Positions 40,942-53,200 of a DNA stretch of 64,000 nt are shown one piece after another. Source of the stretch: Mycobacterium sp. E787 (GTDB lineage: Bacteria; Actinomycetota; Actinomycetes; Mycobacteriales; Mycobacteriaceae); contig NZ_LZKL01000064.1 of the NCBI RefSeq assembly GCF_001668725.1, forward strand, positions 186,001-250,000. The letters run 5' to 3'. The notes under the pieces were generated by a model, which saw only the letters and a list, made by a program, of their open reading frames with translations, did not search any database and was not told where the DNA came from. Each line of letters starts with the position of its first letter. Within the stretch, counting starts at the first letter, position 1. Made by a program: the position numbers and the translations under genes.

Positions 40942-42354
40942 ATGTCGTACGTCATCGCGGCGCCGGAGATAATGACTTCGGCCGCAACGGATTTGGCGAC
41001 AATAGGCTCGGCGCTCAGCGCAGCGCACGCGGCGGCGGCGGCCCAGACTACGGGGGTGCTGGCCGCGGCCGAGGATGAGGTGTCGGCGGCCATTGCGGCG
41101 GTGTTCTCCGCCCACGGCCGGCAGTTTCAGGCACTGGGTGCGCAGGCGGCGGCGTTTCACGACCAGTTTGTGCGGGCGGTGCAGGCGACTGCGGGCTCCT
41201 ACGCCGGCGCCGAGGCCGCCGGCGTGGTGGCGCTGGCGGCCGGCCCCGCGCAGACCCTCGAACAGGAGATCCAGGCCCTGCTCAACGCGCCCGCCCTCGG
41301 AAACACCTTCGTCCTCGTTCAGCAGGAAATTCAGCTGGCGAGAAACACGCTGGTCACCGGTATTTTCGGGACGCCGGCTGAACCGCCATTCTCGGCAACG
41401 CAGCCAGGGACCTTCACCGGCACACCGTCACCGCTGACCAGGTTGGAAGACGCGGTGATATTGCGGGCGGTGGGGGCTTTCATGAACCTGCCCGTGATCG
41501 ACAGCCAGTTTGTGATGCCGAATTCGCCCCTTCTCGCGCTGCTTGCCAGCAACGCCCCGCCACTATCGCTGTTGGTTGGCAATTCCCCACCGAAGCTGTT
41601 GACGCTGCTGCTCGGTGAAACCGTCCAGCACACCACGTATGACGGCATGAGCGTCGTGCAGATCACCCCGGCCCATCCAGACGGCAACTACGTGGTGGCC
41701 ATTCACGGCGGTGCGGGTATCTTTCCGCCCTTGATCTTCCACTGGCTCGCCTACACGGCGATGGCCCACCAGACCGGCGCGACCATCGAAGTGCCGATCT
41801 ACCCGTTGGTGCAGCAGGGCGGCACCGCCGGTGTGGTGGTGCCCAAGATGGCGGGCCTGATCTCCTCGGAAATCGCCGCCCACGGCGCGTCCCACGTCAG
41901 CGTGCTCGGGGACTCGGCGGGAGCAAACATCGCGCTCGCGTCTGTCGAGTACCTGGTGGTCAACAACGAGACGGTGCCGGCATCGATGGTGTTGCTGTCT
42001 CCCCCGGTAGACCTATCCTGGAGCAATCCGAGCATCGGGTCGATCCGGGGTTCCTGGCTGCCCCCCGTCTCGACCATTCAACAGATCGCCAAGCAGTGGG
42101 CGGGCAATCTGCCCGCCAACAACTATGAGGTGAGCCCGCTGAACGGGCCGCTCAACGGGCTCCCGCCCACCACGGTCTACGCGGGCACCCAGGACATCAC
42201 CGCACCCGACGTGTTGGTCCTGCAGCAAGAAGCCGCCGCCCAAGGGGCTCCGATCAGTTTCGTACTGGCCGCCGGCGAAACACACGACTGGGCCTTCATC
42301 ACTCCGGACGCGTTTGGCTATTGGCCGCAGATCAAACAGGAACTCGGTATCTGA
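40942..42354 (+). CDS. PE-domain esterase/lipase
   Basis: A 470-residue fusion. Residues 1-92 are a PE domain ([22 protein letters not shown] ... helical hairpin) with a YAGAE motif of the YxxxD/E type used for ESX export. After a linker comes an alpha/beta-hydrolase domain of the hormone-sensitive lipase kind: oxyanion HGG at about 255, nucleophile GDSAG with Ser325, an acid in GTQDITAPD near 416 and His448 in ETHDW. It should be exported and hydrolyse lipid esters, as LipY-type PE lipases do. It is inserted between bcp and the M20 peptidase gene. Confidence 0.9.
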   Translation: MSYVIAAPEIMTSAATDLATIGSALSAAHAAAAAQTTGVLAAAEDEVSAAIAAVFSAHGRQFQALGAQAAAFHDQFVRAVQATAGSYAGAEAAGVVALAAGPAQTLEQEIQALLNAPALGNTFVLVQQEIQLARNTLVTGIFGTPAEPPFSATQPGTFTGTPSPLTRLEDAVILRAVGAFMNLPVIDSQFVMPNSPLLALLASNAPPLSLLVGNSPPKLLTLLLGETVQHTTYDGMSVVQITPAHPDGNYVVAIHGGAGIFPPLIFHWLAYTAMAHQTGATIEVPIYPLVQQGGTAGVVVPKMAGLISSEIAAHGASHVSVLGDSAGANIALASVEYLVVNNETVPASMVLLSPPVDLSWSNPSIGSIRGSWLPPVSTIQQIAKQWAGNLPANNYEVSPLNGPLNGLPPTTVYAGTQDITAPDVLVLQQEAAAQGAPISFVLAAGETHDWAFITPDAFGYWPQIKQELGI

Positions 42355-42419
42355 AGGCGCGCCGCGGAAAGCGCTCAGCAGAAACAAAACTCGTGGTCAC
42401 CGGCCACGGCTGCGCTGCT

Positions 42420-43760
42420 CTAACTCAGGCCCGCCAGCAGCAGCGCCTCGGCGACCGCCGCGCGTTCCAGCACGCCCAGATGCAGGCTCTCGTTGATGCT
42501 GTGCGCCTGCGTCGCGGGATCTTCGACGCCGGTGACCAGGATCTTGGCCTGCGGGAACGCGGCGGCGAACTCGGCGATGAAGGGGATGGAGCCACCCATC
42601 CCCATGTCGATCGGCTCGGCGCCCCACGCCTCGCGGAACGCGGCCCGCGCGGCGTCGTAGACCTTGCCGGTGGGCTCGATGGCATAGGGCTGGCCGATTT
42701 CTCCACGGGTCACGGTGACCCGCGCGCCCCAGGGGGCGTGCCGCTGAAGGTGCGCGGTCAGTGCGTCCAGATGCGCCGCCGCGTCGCCGCCGGGCGCCAC
42801 GCGCATGCTGACCTTGGCCCGCGCCCGCGGGATCAGGGTGTTGGACGCGGCGTCGACGGGAGTGGTGTCGATGCCGATCACGGTGATCGCCGGTTTGGCC
42901 CAGAGCCGTTGCGGCACCGGGCCCGAGCCGATCTCGGACACGCCGTCCAACAGGCCCGAGTCGGCGCGAACCCGCTCGGCCGGAAAGTCCGGGAAATTCA
43001 GTGCGGCGACGTCGGTTTCGTGCAGGCCTTCCACCGCCACGTTGCCGTCGTCGTCGTGCAGGCTGGCCAGCAGCCGCACCAGCGCGCTGAGCGCGTCGGG
43101 AATCACGCCACCCCACAGGCCGGAGTGCAGCCCGTGGTCGAGGGTGGCGACCTCGACGACGCAGTCGGCCAGCCCGCGCAGCGACACGGTCAGCGCCGGG
43201 GCGTCGGTGCTCCAGTTGTCGGAGTCGGCGATGACGATCACGTCGGCGGCCAGCGCGTCCCGGTGGGCGGCGAGCAACCGGCCCAGCGACGGCGAGCCGG
43301 ATTCCTCCTCGCCCTCGACGAAGACCGTCACGCCTACCGGCGGCCGGCCGCCGTGCGCCCGGAACGCCGCCAAATGCGTTGCGATGCCGGCCTTGTCGTC
43401 GGCGCTGCCGCGGCCGTAGAGCCGCCCGCCGCGTTCGGTGGGCTCGAAGGGCGGCGACGCCCACTGGCCGGGGTCGCCCTCGGGCTGCACGTCGTGATGC
43501 GCGTACAGCAGCACGGTCGGCGCCCCGGGCGGCGCCGGATGCCGCGCGATGACGGCCGGCGCGCCGCCCTCGCTGACGATGCGCACGTCCCCAAAACCCG
43601 CCTGCGACAACAGGTCCGCCACCGCCCGCGCGCTGCGGTGCACCTCGTCGCGCCGGCCCGGGTCGGCCCAGACCGATTCGATGCGCACCAGGTCCTCGAG
43701 ATCGCGGCGCACCGACGGCAACACGTCGCGCACGCGCTCCGTTATCTCGCGAGCAGACAC
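42420..43760 (-). CDS. M20-family metallopeptidase/dipeptidase
   Basis: A 446-residue zinc peptidase of the carnosinase-like M20 branch, with metal-binding YAHHDVQP, YGRGSADDKAG, EGEEESGS catalytic Glu segment and ADSDNWS, plus a lid domain between. It matches Rv2522c. Start choice is uncertain. GTG 43760 (VSAREITERV) lies inside one arm of an inverted repeat. A TTG at 43814 would overlap the acpS stop and add 18 residues encoded by the repeat itself, so I prefer the GTG. Its place next to acpS and fas does not explain its role. Confidence 0.88.
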   Translation of the reverse strand: MSAREITERVRDVLPSVRRDLEDLVRIESVWADPGRRDEVHRSARAVADLLSQAGFGDVRIVSEGGAPAVIARHPAPPGAPTVLLYAHHDVQPEGDPGQWASPPFEPTERGGRLYGRGSADDKAGIATHLAAFRAHGGRPPVGVTVFVEGEEESGSPSLGRLLAAHRDALAADVIVIADSDNWSTDAPALTVSLRGLADCVVEVATLDHGLHSGLWGGVIPDALSALVRLLASLHDDDGNVAVEGLHETDVAALNFPDFPAERVRADSGLLDGVSEIGSGPVPQRLWAKPAITVIGIDTTPVDAASNTLIPRARAKVSMRVAPGGDAAAHLDALTAHLQRHAPWGARVTVTRGEIGQPYAIEPTGKVYDAARAAFREAWGAEPIDMGMGGSIPFIAEFAAAFPQAKILVTGVEDPATQAHSINESLHLGVLERAAVAEALLLAGLS

Positions 43761-43809
43761 AAAAGCCCCTGCTTCCCGGCGTGTCGCGGCGCTTTTGTGT
43801 CTGCTCGCG
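43748..43809. repeat. Perfect 19-bp inverted repeat between acpS and the peptidase gene
   Basis: CGCGAGCAGACACAAAAGC (43748-43766) is matched exactly by its reverse complement at 43791-43809, with a 24-base loop. The stem lies right after the acpS stop on the minus strand and includes the probable start of the M20 gene. It could be a terminator-like hairpin or a miniature inverted-repeat element. Confidence 0.8.
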
Positions 43810-43810
43810 C

Positions 43811-44203
43811 TCAAGGAGTCTCCAAGATGGCGACCGCGGCCGCGGTATCCCCTTCGTGCGTCAGCGACACGTGGATCGTCACGTCGGCCAGGTGCTTGGC
43901 GATGTCACCGGTCAACCGCACCCGCGGCCTGCCCCACATGTCGGTGACCACCTCGATGTCGCGGTGGATGTCCTCCGGCAGCATGGGCCGCTGGGCGAAC
44001 CGGGAGCCCGACCACGCCTTGATCACCGCCTCCTTCGCAGCCCAGCGGGCGGCCAGGTGACGCGCGGCCGACGAGCTCTTGTCCGAGGCGTCGCGCCGCT
44101 CGCCCGGCGTGAACGTCTCGGAGAAGACGGTGCCCGGCTGGTCGACCTGCTCGGCGAAATCAGGAATGGAGACGAGATCGATCCCCACTCCGACAATGCC
44201 CAT
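43811..44203 (-). CDS. acpS: Holo-[acyl-carrier-protein] synthase
   Basis: A 130-residue phosphopantetheinyl transferase: MGIVGVGIDLVSI with the metal-binding Asp, FSETFTPGE, and AARWAAKEAVIKAW with the second metal Glu. The length equals that of the tuberculosis enzyme. It activates the ACP domain of the fused fatty acid synthase encoded 28 bases upstream in the same direction, so the pair is a functional unit. ATG 44203 was chosen; a frame extension upstream would run into the fas stop and has no ribosome site. Confidence 0.95.
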   Translation of the reverse strand: MGIVGVGIDLVSIPDFAEQVDQPGTVFSETFTPGERRDASDKSSSAARHLAARWAAKEAVIKAWSGSRFAQRPMLPEDIHRDIEVVTDMWGRPRVRLTGDIAKHLADVTIHVSLTHEGDTAAAVAILETP

Positions 44204-44231
44204 GGCTGGCCAGGTTATCGGATCGGCGACG

Positions 44232-47200
44232 TCATACGACAAAAGCCTCGTCTTCGCCGAGCCGGGCGGCCGGATTCAGCAGCATCGCCGCCTCCTGGCG
44301 CTTCTCCGGCGCGTCGTGGTCGAAGCGACGGCCCGGCGGCCGCTGGTACATCGGCGGGCCGCCGGCCATGGCCGAGACCAGCCGGCGCTGCCCGGCGAGC
44401 AGCCGGGCATCCGCGCGCCGCTGGTAATCGGCGCGCTGATCCGCGTCCAGCGCGGCGATGAACGCCTGCGGGTGCACCAGCGCCACCAGGCCGGACACGT
44501 GGCCGAACCCGAGGCTGGTCAGCATCCCCGCCTTCAGCGGGAACTTCTCGCCGAGCCGCAGCGTGTCACGCACCCACACGAAGTGGGCGGAGCCGGACAG
44601 TTCGTCGTCGACGCAGTCCAGGCTGCGGTTGGGCGGGATCACCCCGTCGCGCAACATCTGGCACAGCCCCATCATCTGGAAGACCGCCGCGCCGCCCTTG
44701 GCGTGACCGGTGAGGCTCTTCTGCGACACCACGAACAGCGGCGCGCCCTCGGAGCGGCCCAGCGAGTCCGCCAGCCGCTCGTGCAGCTCGGTCTCGTTGG
44801 GATCGTTGGCCAGCGTCGACGTGTCGTGCTTGGAGATCACCGCGACGTCGTCGGCGCCCACGCCGAGCTTGGCCAGCGCCCGCGCCAACGGCGACTCCTT
44901 GCCGCCGCGGCCCGCGCCCAGCGCCCCGAGGCCCGGGGCCGGGATCGAGGTGTGCACGCCGTCGCCGAAGGACTGCGCGAAGGCCACCACCGCCAGCACC
45001 GGCAGCCCCATCTTCAGCGCCAGGTCGCCGCGCGCCAGCAGGATGGTGCCGCCGCCCTGAGCCTCGACGAAGCCGAGCCGGCGACGGTCGTTGGGTCGCG
45101 AGAACTTCGAGTCGTGAATGCCCCGGCCGCGCATCATGCCGGTGTCGGCGGTGGCCGCCATGTCACCGAAGCCGATGATGCCCTCCAGCGTGAGGTCGTC
45201 GATGCCGCCGGCGACCACCATTTCGGCCTTGCCGAGCCGGATCTTGTCGACGCCCTCCTCGACCGACACCGCCGCGGTCGCGCACGCGGCGACCGGGTGG
45301 ATCATGGCGCCGTAGCTGCCGATGTAGGACTGGACCACATGCGCGGCAACGATATTCGGCAGGACCTCCTGGAAGATGTCGTTCGGCTTGTTACGGCCCA
45401 ACAGGTTTCCGTGGTACATCGTCTGCATCGACGTGCCACCGCCCATGCCGGTGCCCATCGTGTTGGCCACCATGCTGGGGTGGACGTAGCGCATCACCTC
45501 GGCCGGGCTGAAGCCGGCGGACAGGAACGCGTCGACGGTCGCGACGATGTTCCAGACCGCAAGGCGGTCAATGGAACTCGCCATGTCGGGACTGATGCCC
45601 CACACCGTCGGGTCGAACCCGGTCGGCACCTGGCCGCCGACGACCCGCGACAGCTTGGTCTTGCGCGGCACCCGGATCTCGGTGCCGGCCTTGCGGATGA
45701 CCTGCCAGTCACTCGAGTCGGGCACCGGCCGGATGATCGTGTGCTCCGGATCGAACTCGGCGAAGGCGCGCGCGTCGGCCTCCGACGAGACCACGAACGC
45801 GAAGTCCTTCTCCAGGAACACCGACACCAGCAGCGGCGACGCGTGATCCGGGTCGATCGCGCCGTCGTCGACGAACTCACGAATGCCGCAGCGCTCCACC
45901 ACGGTGTCGCGGTAGCGCTCGACCAGTTCCGCCTCGTCGACCAGCTCGCCGGATGCGGTGTCGTACCAACCGGGTTGGGGATCGTCCTCCCAGCGGATCA
46001 GCCCGGTGGTCCACGCCAGCTCGAGCACGCCGGCCGCCGACAGCTCGTTGTCGACCTCCATCTCGAATCGGGTGCGCGACGAACCGTACGGGCCGAGCTC
46101 GGCGCCGCCGACGATCACCACCAAATCGGCGGGGTCGACGTCGAGGTCGTCCCACTCCGGCGGGGGCGCCGGGGTGAATCCCCGCGGCGGCGACGGCAGC
46201 GCGGCGATGGTGCCCTCGGCCGGGCCGTCGTCGTCGGCGGCCGCTTCGACCGACATCTCCTCGCGCGCCTTGGCGGCCAACTCGGCCATGTCCAGCTGGG
46301 CGTCGCCCAGCCCGCCGGTCAGGTCGGCCTCGATCGGCTTGCTCGCCGCGGCCACCTTGGACTCCACGTCGCACAGGGCGAGCAGCATCGCGGCCATCTC
46401 GTCGGTGGAGTAGGTGGTGACGCCCGCCTCCTCGACGGCGTCGACGATGGCGTCGTTGTGGCCCATCAACCCTGTGCCGCGGGTCCAGCCGATCAGCGCG
46501 TGCGCCAGGCTGACTCGGGCCGCCCACGACGATTCGGCGTGCCAGCGGCTCACCAGCGCGTCGAGTGCCGACTTGGCTTCCCCGTAGGCGCCGTCGCCGC
46601 CGAACATTCCGCGGTTGGGCGAACCGGGCAGCACCACGTGCAGCCGCGACGCGATGTCGCGCTCGGCGCCGATCTTCGACAGCCCGCCGATCAGTCGCTG
46701 CACGGCCCACAGCAGCACCTTCATCTCCATCTCGGAGCGCGAACCCGCCTCCGACATGTCCCCGACCACGCGCGGCGCCGCGAACGGGAACAGCAGCGTC
46801 GGTGTCTGCGCGTCCTTGATGTGAATGGACTGCGGCCCAAGGCTTTCGGTTTGCTCGGTGCCGACCCATTCGACCAGCGCGTCGATGTCGGAGTAGGACG
46901 CCATGTTGGCCGCCACCACCCACAGCGCGGCGCCGTAGCGGGCGTGGTCGCGGTACAGCCCGCGGTAGAACGCCAGCCGTTCGTCGTCGAGCTTCGACGT
47001 CGTTGCGATGACGGTGGCGCCGCCGTCGAGCAGTCGCGCAACCACCGACGCGGCGATCGAACCCTTGGAAGCCCCTGTCACCACGGCGGTTTCGCCGCTG
47101 TAGGGGCCCGGGTTCGGGTTCTCCGCGCCGGCGGCGATCCGGCCGTACAGCGACGCGTGGATCTGACGCCCGGCGGCCAGCGACTTGCCCTGCCACCAGG

Positions 47201-50200
47201 TGGCCTGGGTCGCGACGACGTGCCCGGCACCCTCGAATCGCTCGGAGAGCCGCACCCAGTCGGCATCGATGTCGCCCTCGTCGGCCAGCCACAGCCTGAC
47301 CAGGTCCTCGCGGGCGCTGGCCCAGCGATCGTCGAACACGACGGCCTTCTTCGAGTCGAACACCGGCGCCACCAAACGCGGCCAGTCCGCGCCCAATTCG
47401 GCGGTGACCAGGTCGATGAGCTCGGCATCGGTGGCAGCCGGTGACACGCTCACCGGATCGTCGAGGCCCAGCTGGCCCAGCACCAGGCGGGCGGCCGAGG
47501 CCAGCACGCCGTCGCGACCGGTGATCTGGTCGGTGAATTCGCTCAGCGCCGCCGCGTCGATGGTCGCGCCACCGCCCGCGCCGCCGGCCGACGGCAGCGC
47601 CACCGAGACGCCGCGCCGTGCAGCGACCGAGGCGACCGCGGCATCGATCACCTTGTCGACGGAGGCGGCGTCGGCCAGCGCGCCCTCGTGCAGGTGGCCC
47701 ATCGCGCCGCCGCGAACGCTGGCGCCCTCGCGGGTGCCCAGCGCCACCTCGACGGTGACGTGCTTGGCCCAGCCGTCGCCGAGCTCCCAGGTCTTCTTGA
47801 CCCGTTCGGCGATGGCGGCGGGACGCTTGCCCGAGGGGCCGAGAACCGTCCGCAGCTGATCGTTGATCGCGTCGGAAAGCACCGGGCCGTAAGGCTTGTA
47901 CGTTCGCGCCAGCTTGGTGACCTGTGCCCGCAGCCCGGCCAGGTCGGCCTCGGCGGCACCGTCGATGGCGCCGAGATTCAGCTCCGAACCCAGGTCGACC
48001 AGCAGCTGGTTGCGCCGCGAGGACGCGCCGTCGGTGATGGACTCGATGGAGTCGAGTTCCTCGATCTGGTCGATGCGCATCTTGGCCGACAGCGCGATCA
48101 ACGCCAGGGTGGCGTCGGCGGCGTCGAACCCGATGTCGTCGGGGCGGGCGGCTCCGGACGGCGCGGTCGGCACCGGCGCGGGCGCGGCCTCCACGGCGGC
48201 GTCGGTCGCGACAGCCTCGGCGACCGGCTCCGCCGCCTCCTCCGGCTCCGGCTCGGGGTCGGTGTCGGTGGCGAACAGCACGGCGGCGTCGCGCTCGGCG
48301 TTGAGCACTTCCACTGTGCTGTGCGCGTATTCGGGCAGCTTCAGCGTGTTGGTGGCCAGCCCGGCGACGGTCGGTGCGGACTTCACACCGATCTCGACGA
48401 ACCGCTCGACGCCCAGACCGCCCGCGGCCTCCTCGATGAACAGCAGGTCCTGGGTTTCGATCCAGCGCACGGGGCTGGCGAACTGCCACGCCAGCAGCTC
48501 GATGAACACGGTGCGCGCCATTTCGGCCGGCCGCTCGCGCCGCCAGGTGTCGTAGTCGGCCAGGATCTCGTCGAGCGGCTCGGCCGGCACCAGATCCCTT
48601 ATCTCCTGGATGAAGTCACGGTCGAGCGTGAACGGCCGCGGCACCAGGTTCGGGATGTAGCGCCCGATGATGAGGTCGGGGTCCGCGTCGCGCGGCATGA
48701 CCCGCTCCAGCGAACGACGGAACTCGGCGACGCCGACGCGCAGCACCCGCGAGTGGAACGGCACGTCGATGCCGGGCACCAGGATGAACGATCGCCGCCC
48801 ACCCGTCAGCTCGCGGCGGCGTTCGACCTCGGCCTCCAGGGCCTCCAAACCGCGCACCGTGCCGGCGATCGCATACTGCGACCCACGGAGGTTGAAGTTC
48901 ACGATCTCGAGGAATTCACCTGTGCTCTCGGCGATTCCGGCGACGAAAGCCGAAACCTCGTCGTCGGGCAGGTCGATCTGCGAGGGCCGGATCGCCGCCA
49001 ATCGGTAATTGGAGCGGCCGAGCTCGTCGCGCGGCACGATGTCGTGCATCTTCGAGCCGCGGTGAAACACCATCTCCAGCAAGGCTTCCAGCTCATAGAT
49101 GCCCGTCACGCAGGCCAGGGCGGTGTACTCGCCGACGGAGTGGCCGCAGGCGATGGCGCCCTCGACGAAGGCGCCCTGCTCGCGCATCTCGGCGACCTGG
49201 GCGGCCGCCACGGTGGCCATAGCGACCTGGGTGAACTGCGTCAGGTAGAGCACGCCCTCGGGGTGGTTGTAGTGCACACCGCTGGCGATGATGCTGGTCG
49301 GGTTGTCGCGCACCACGTGCAGCACCGAGAAGCCCAGCGTGTCACGGGTGAACTTGTCGGCGGCGTCCCACACCTTGCGGGCGGCCTTGGAGCGGGCCCG
49401 GACCTCCATTCCCATGCCCTTGTGCTGGATGCCCTGGCCGGGGAACGCGTAGACCGTCTTCGGGGCGGCCAGCCGCGCGGTCGCCGACATGACCAGATCC
49501 GAGCCGACGCGCGCGGCCACCTCCAAAACCTCTGCGCCCCGGTCGATTCCGACGCGGTCCACCCGGAAGTCGACCTCGTCGCCGGGACGCACCATGCCCA
49601 GGAATCGCGCGGTCCAGCCGATCAGGCGCGCGGGCGGGCGGGCCTGACCGTCGGTGGCGGTCGCGGCGTGCTGCGCGGCGGCCGACAGCCACATGCCGTG
49701 CACGATCGGCGATTCCAGGCCGGCCAGCAGCGCGGCCGCCCGATCGGTGTGGATGGGGTTGTGGTCACCGGAGACCACCGCGAAGGGGCGCATGTCGACC
49801 GGCGCGGCCAGCGTGACGTCCCGGCGGCGGCGCCGCGGGGTGTCGGTCGCGTTCTCGGACACCGCTCCGCCGGCCCGGACCGGATCGGTCAGCTCGGCGG
49901 TACCGGTGCGCCCGAGAATCGCGAAACGCTCAGTCAGCGCGGCGATCAGGTCCCCCTCGGCCGACTTGATCGTCACCGATACTCCGACCACGCGGCCCAT
50001 GTCGGTGTCGACGGCCCGCGCAGCCGTTGCCGTCACGGTGAATTGCGCCGGCACCGTCGGCAACTTGCCAACGACGTGGGCGGCGTGGTCCAGGTGCACC
50101 AGGCTCAGCAGGCCCTCTACCACCGGCACGCCGGCGTCGGTGACCGCCGACCCGATCGCCGCGAAAACCGCCGGCCAGCAGAGGCCGACCAGCGCGTCGG

Positions 50201-53200
50201 GCACCGTGGTGAGGCTGGGCGCCAGCGGCTCGCCGAACGTGGCCGTGACGCCGGTGTGGTCCGCGACCCGCTCGGGGTCCCAGTCCACCGTCGCGGTGGC
50301 CGTCCCGTCGGTGACCGCGGGCAGGAAGTCCGGCCCGTCGACCCCCGCGGCGATCGCCAGGACCGCGCGCATGGCGATCGTGGCGTCCTCGGTGGAAACC
50401 ACCGGGGTGCCGCCGTCGGCGGTGTTGGCGGGCAGTTGGAAGGGGATGTCGATCCAGGTGCCCGACAGCGGCACGCTCAGGACGACGCGCTCGCCGTCGA
50501 CGGAAAGCTGCGCGCCCGTGGAAGAGTGTGTGGCGCGGCGGCTTTGGGGCCCGTCGTGCACCAGCCAGTCAGCGGGGTCGGCGATGCGATGCACCGGGTT
50601 GGTGGTCGTGCGCCCGGCCCACTGCACGTCCGGCGCGTCCAGTACGACGGCCAGCGGCCCGGTCACGTCCGGGCGGCCCAGCCGGCGCGAGGTGACGGAC
50701 CGGGGCTGACCGTTGGACGCCAGCACCTCGTCGATGGCGGCCTGCTCGAAGCGGTCCAGCAGCTCGCCGACGGGCTCGTCCATCCGGGTGATCCCGGCCA
50801 CGGCCGCCGTGCCCGGGATGATGCAGACCTGGTCGGCGTCGTAGCGGGCGTCGTGGGCCTGCCACAGCGAGTCGCTGCGCCACCAGCGCCGCACGTCCTT
50901 GTCGATGACGGGCACGAAGTTGACCGGCTTGCCCAGCGTCTTGCACAGCGTGACGAAGAACGGAACATCTGCCGGATGCAGCTGCACCGATTCCGCGTCG
51001 GGATAGTGCGCAAGCAGCGTCGCGATCGCCTCGTCGGGGTTCTGCAGCAGGTCGGAGTCGGTCGAACCAGAAAACAATGTCTCGATGGGGCCGAAATCCT
51101 TTGCGTGCAGGCGCGCTTCGGCCCGCTGCAGCATCTGCTGGAATCGGTCGCGCCACGTGTCGGCGAGCCAGGGGCTGCCCGGTGCGGCGGTGTCGGCGGT
51201 CGAATTGCCCTCGCCGATGGTCAGTTCGACGTAGCGCCGCAACCACTGCAGGTAGGTCATCTCCGCGACGTCGCCGAAATACGGCTTGGCGGTGTTGGCC
51301 ATCGCCGCGATGATCTCGTCGCGCCGCTCGGCGACCGCCTCGGCGTCACCGGCGACCTCGTCGAGCAACCGGCCGCAACGGGAGGCGCTGTTGTCGATCT
51401 CGTGGATGTCGGCCCCGAGTTGGCTGCGGCTGGAAGCCATGCCGCCCTGGGCTTTTCCGGCGCTGATCCACTGGTCGGTGCCGGTGGTGTCGACGAGAAT
51501 CCGCTTGACCGACGGGGAGGTGGTGGCCTCCAGCGTCGCCATCGCCGCGGTGCCGACCAGGATGCCGTCGATCGGCATCAGCGGGAAGCCGTAGGACTCG
51601 GCCCAGCGCCCCGACAGGTACTCGACCGCCCGCTCGGGGGTGCCGATGCCGCCGCCGACGCAGACGGTGATGTTGGGACGCGAGCGCAGTTCCGAGTAGG
51701 TCGCCAGCAGCAGGTCGTCGAGGTCTTCCCAGGAGTGGTGGCCGCCGGCGCGGCCGCCCTCGATGTGCACGATCACTGGCTTGGTCGGCACCTCGGTCGC
51801 GATGCGGATGACCGAGCGGATCTGCTCGACCGTGCCGGGCTTGAACACCACGTGGCTGATGCCGACATCGTTGAGCTCGCCGATCAGCTCGACGGCCTCC
51901 TCGAGGTCCGGGATGCCGGCGCTGATCACCAGACCGTCGATCGCCGCGCCGGACTGGCGCGCCTTCTGCACCAGCCGCTTGCCGCCGACCTGGAGCTTCC
52001 ACAGGTACGGGTCGAGGAACAGCGCATTGAACTGATAGGTGCGTCCGGGCTCGAGCAACCCCGACAGCTCCTCGATGCGATCGGCGAAGATCTGTTCGGT
52101 CACCTGCCCGCCGCCGGCCAGCTCGGCCCAGTGCCCGGCGTTGGCCGCGGCGGCGACGATCTTGGCGTCGACGGTGGTCGGTGTCATGCCCGCGAGCAGG
52201 ATCGGCGACCGCCCGGTCAGCCGGGTGAACTTCGTGGACAGCTTGACACGGCCGTCGGGCAGCGAGACCACGGTCGGGGCGTAAGTCGACCAGGCGCGCG
52301 CGACCTCGGGCACGGCCCCGACGGTGAACAGGTTGCGCTGACCGCCGCGGGTCGCCGCGGGCACGATGCCGATGCCGAGGCCGCGGATGACCGGCGCAGT
52401 CAGCCGGGTCAGGATGTCGCCGGGCCCGAGGTCGAGGATCCACCGCGCGCCGGCCTGGTGAACGCGCGTGATCTCGTCGACCCAGTCGACGCCGTCGACC
52501 AGGATGGCCTCGGTCAGCTTCCGGGCCAGCTCGACATCGAGGCCGACCTTCTCGGCCCAGCCGGCGACGATGTCGATGCCGTCGGACAGCCGCGGGGTGT
52601 GGAAGCCCACCTCCACCCGGACCGGGTCGAAGACCGGCGCGAAGACGTCGCCGCCGCGGATCTTGTTCTTGCGGTCGGCCTCCTCCTTCTCGGAGATCTG
52701 CCGGCAGTACAGCTCGAAGCGCGAGAGCTGCTCCGGGGTGCCGGTGATGACCACCGACCGCCGGCCGTTGCGAATCGACAGCACCGGGGGCAGCACGGTG
52801 CGCACGTCCTGCGCGAACTCGTCGAGCAGCCGGCGAATGCGGTCCGGGTCGGCATTGGTCACCGACACCATCGGCGGCCGGTCACCCAGCACGGAGATCC
52901 CGCGCCGGCGGGCCACCAGCGTCCCGGCAGCACCGATGAGCTGCGCCAGGGCCAGCAGTTCGACGTCGCGGGCCCCCGCGGCCCGGAAGGCCTCGACGGC
53001 CAGCACACCCTGCGAGTGCCCGACGACCGCCACCGGCGGCGTCGCGGTCCAGTCCATACCCTGCCGGGCGAGGGCACGCGCGGCCGCGATCTGGGTGAGC
53101 AGCACGCCGGGGATCGACACCGCCGCCGACGTCAGATGCTTGTCCGACGGGACGGGATCCTCGGCCGCCAGAGCGCGGACCCAGTTCAGCGGTTCGAAAC

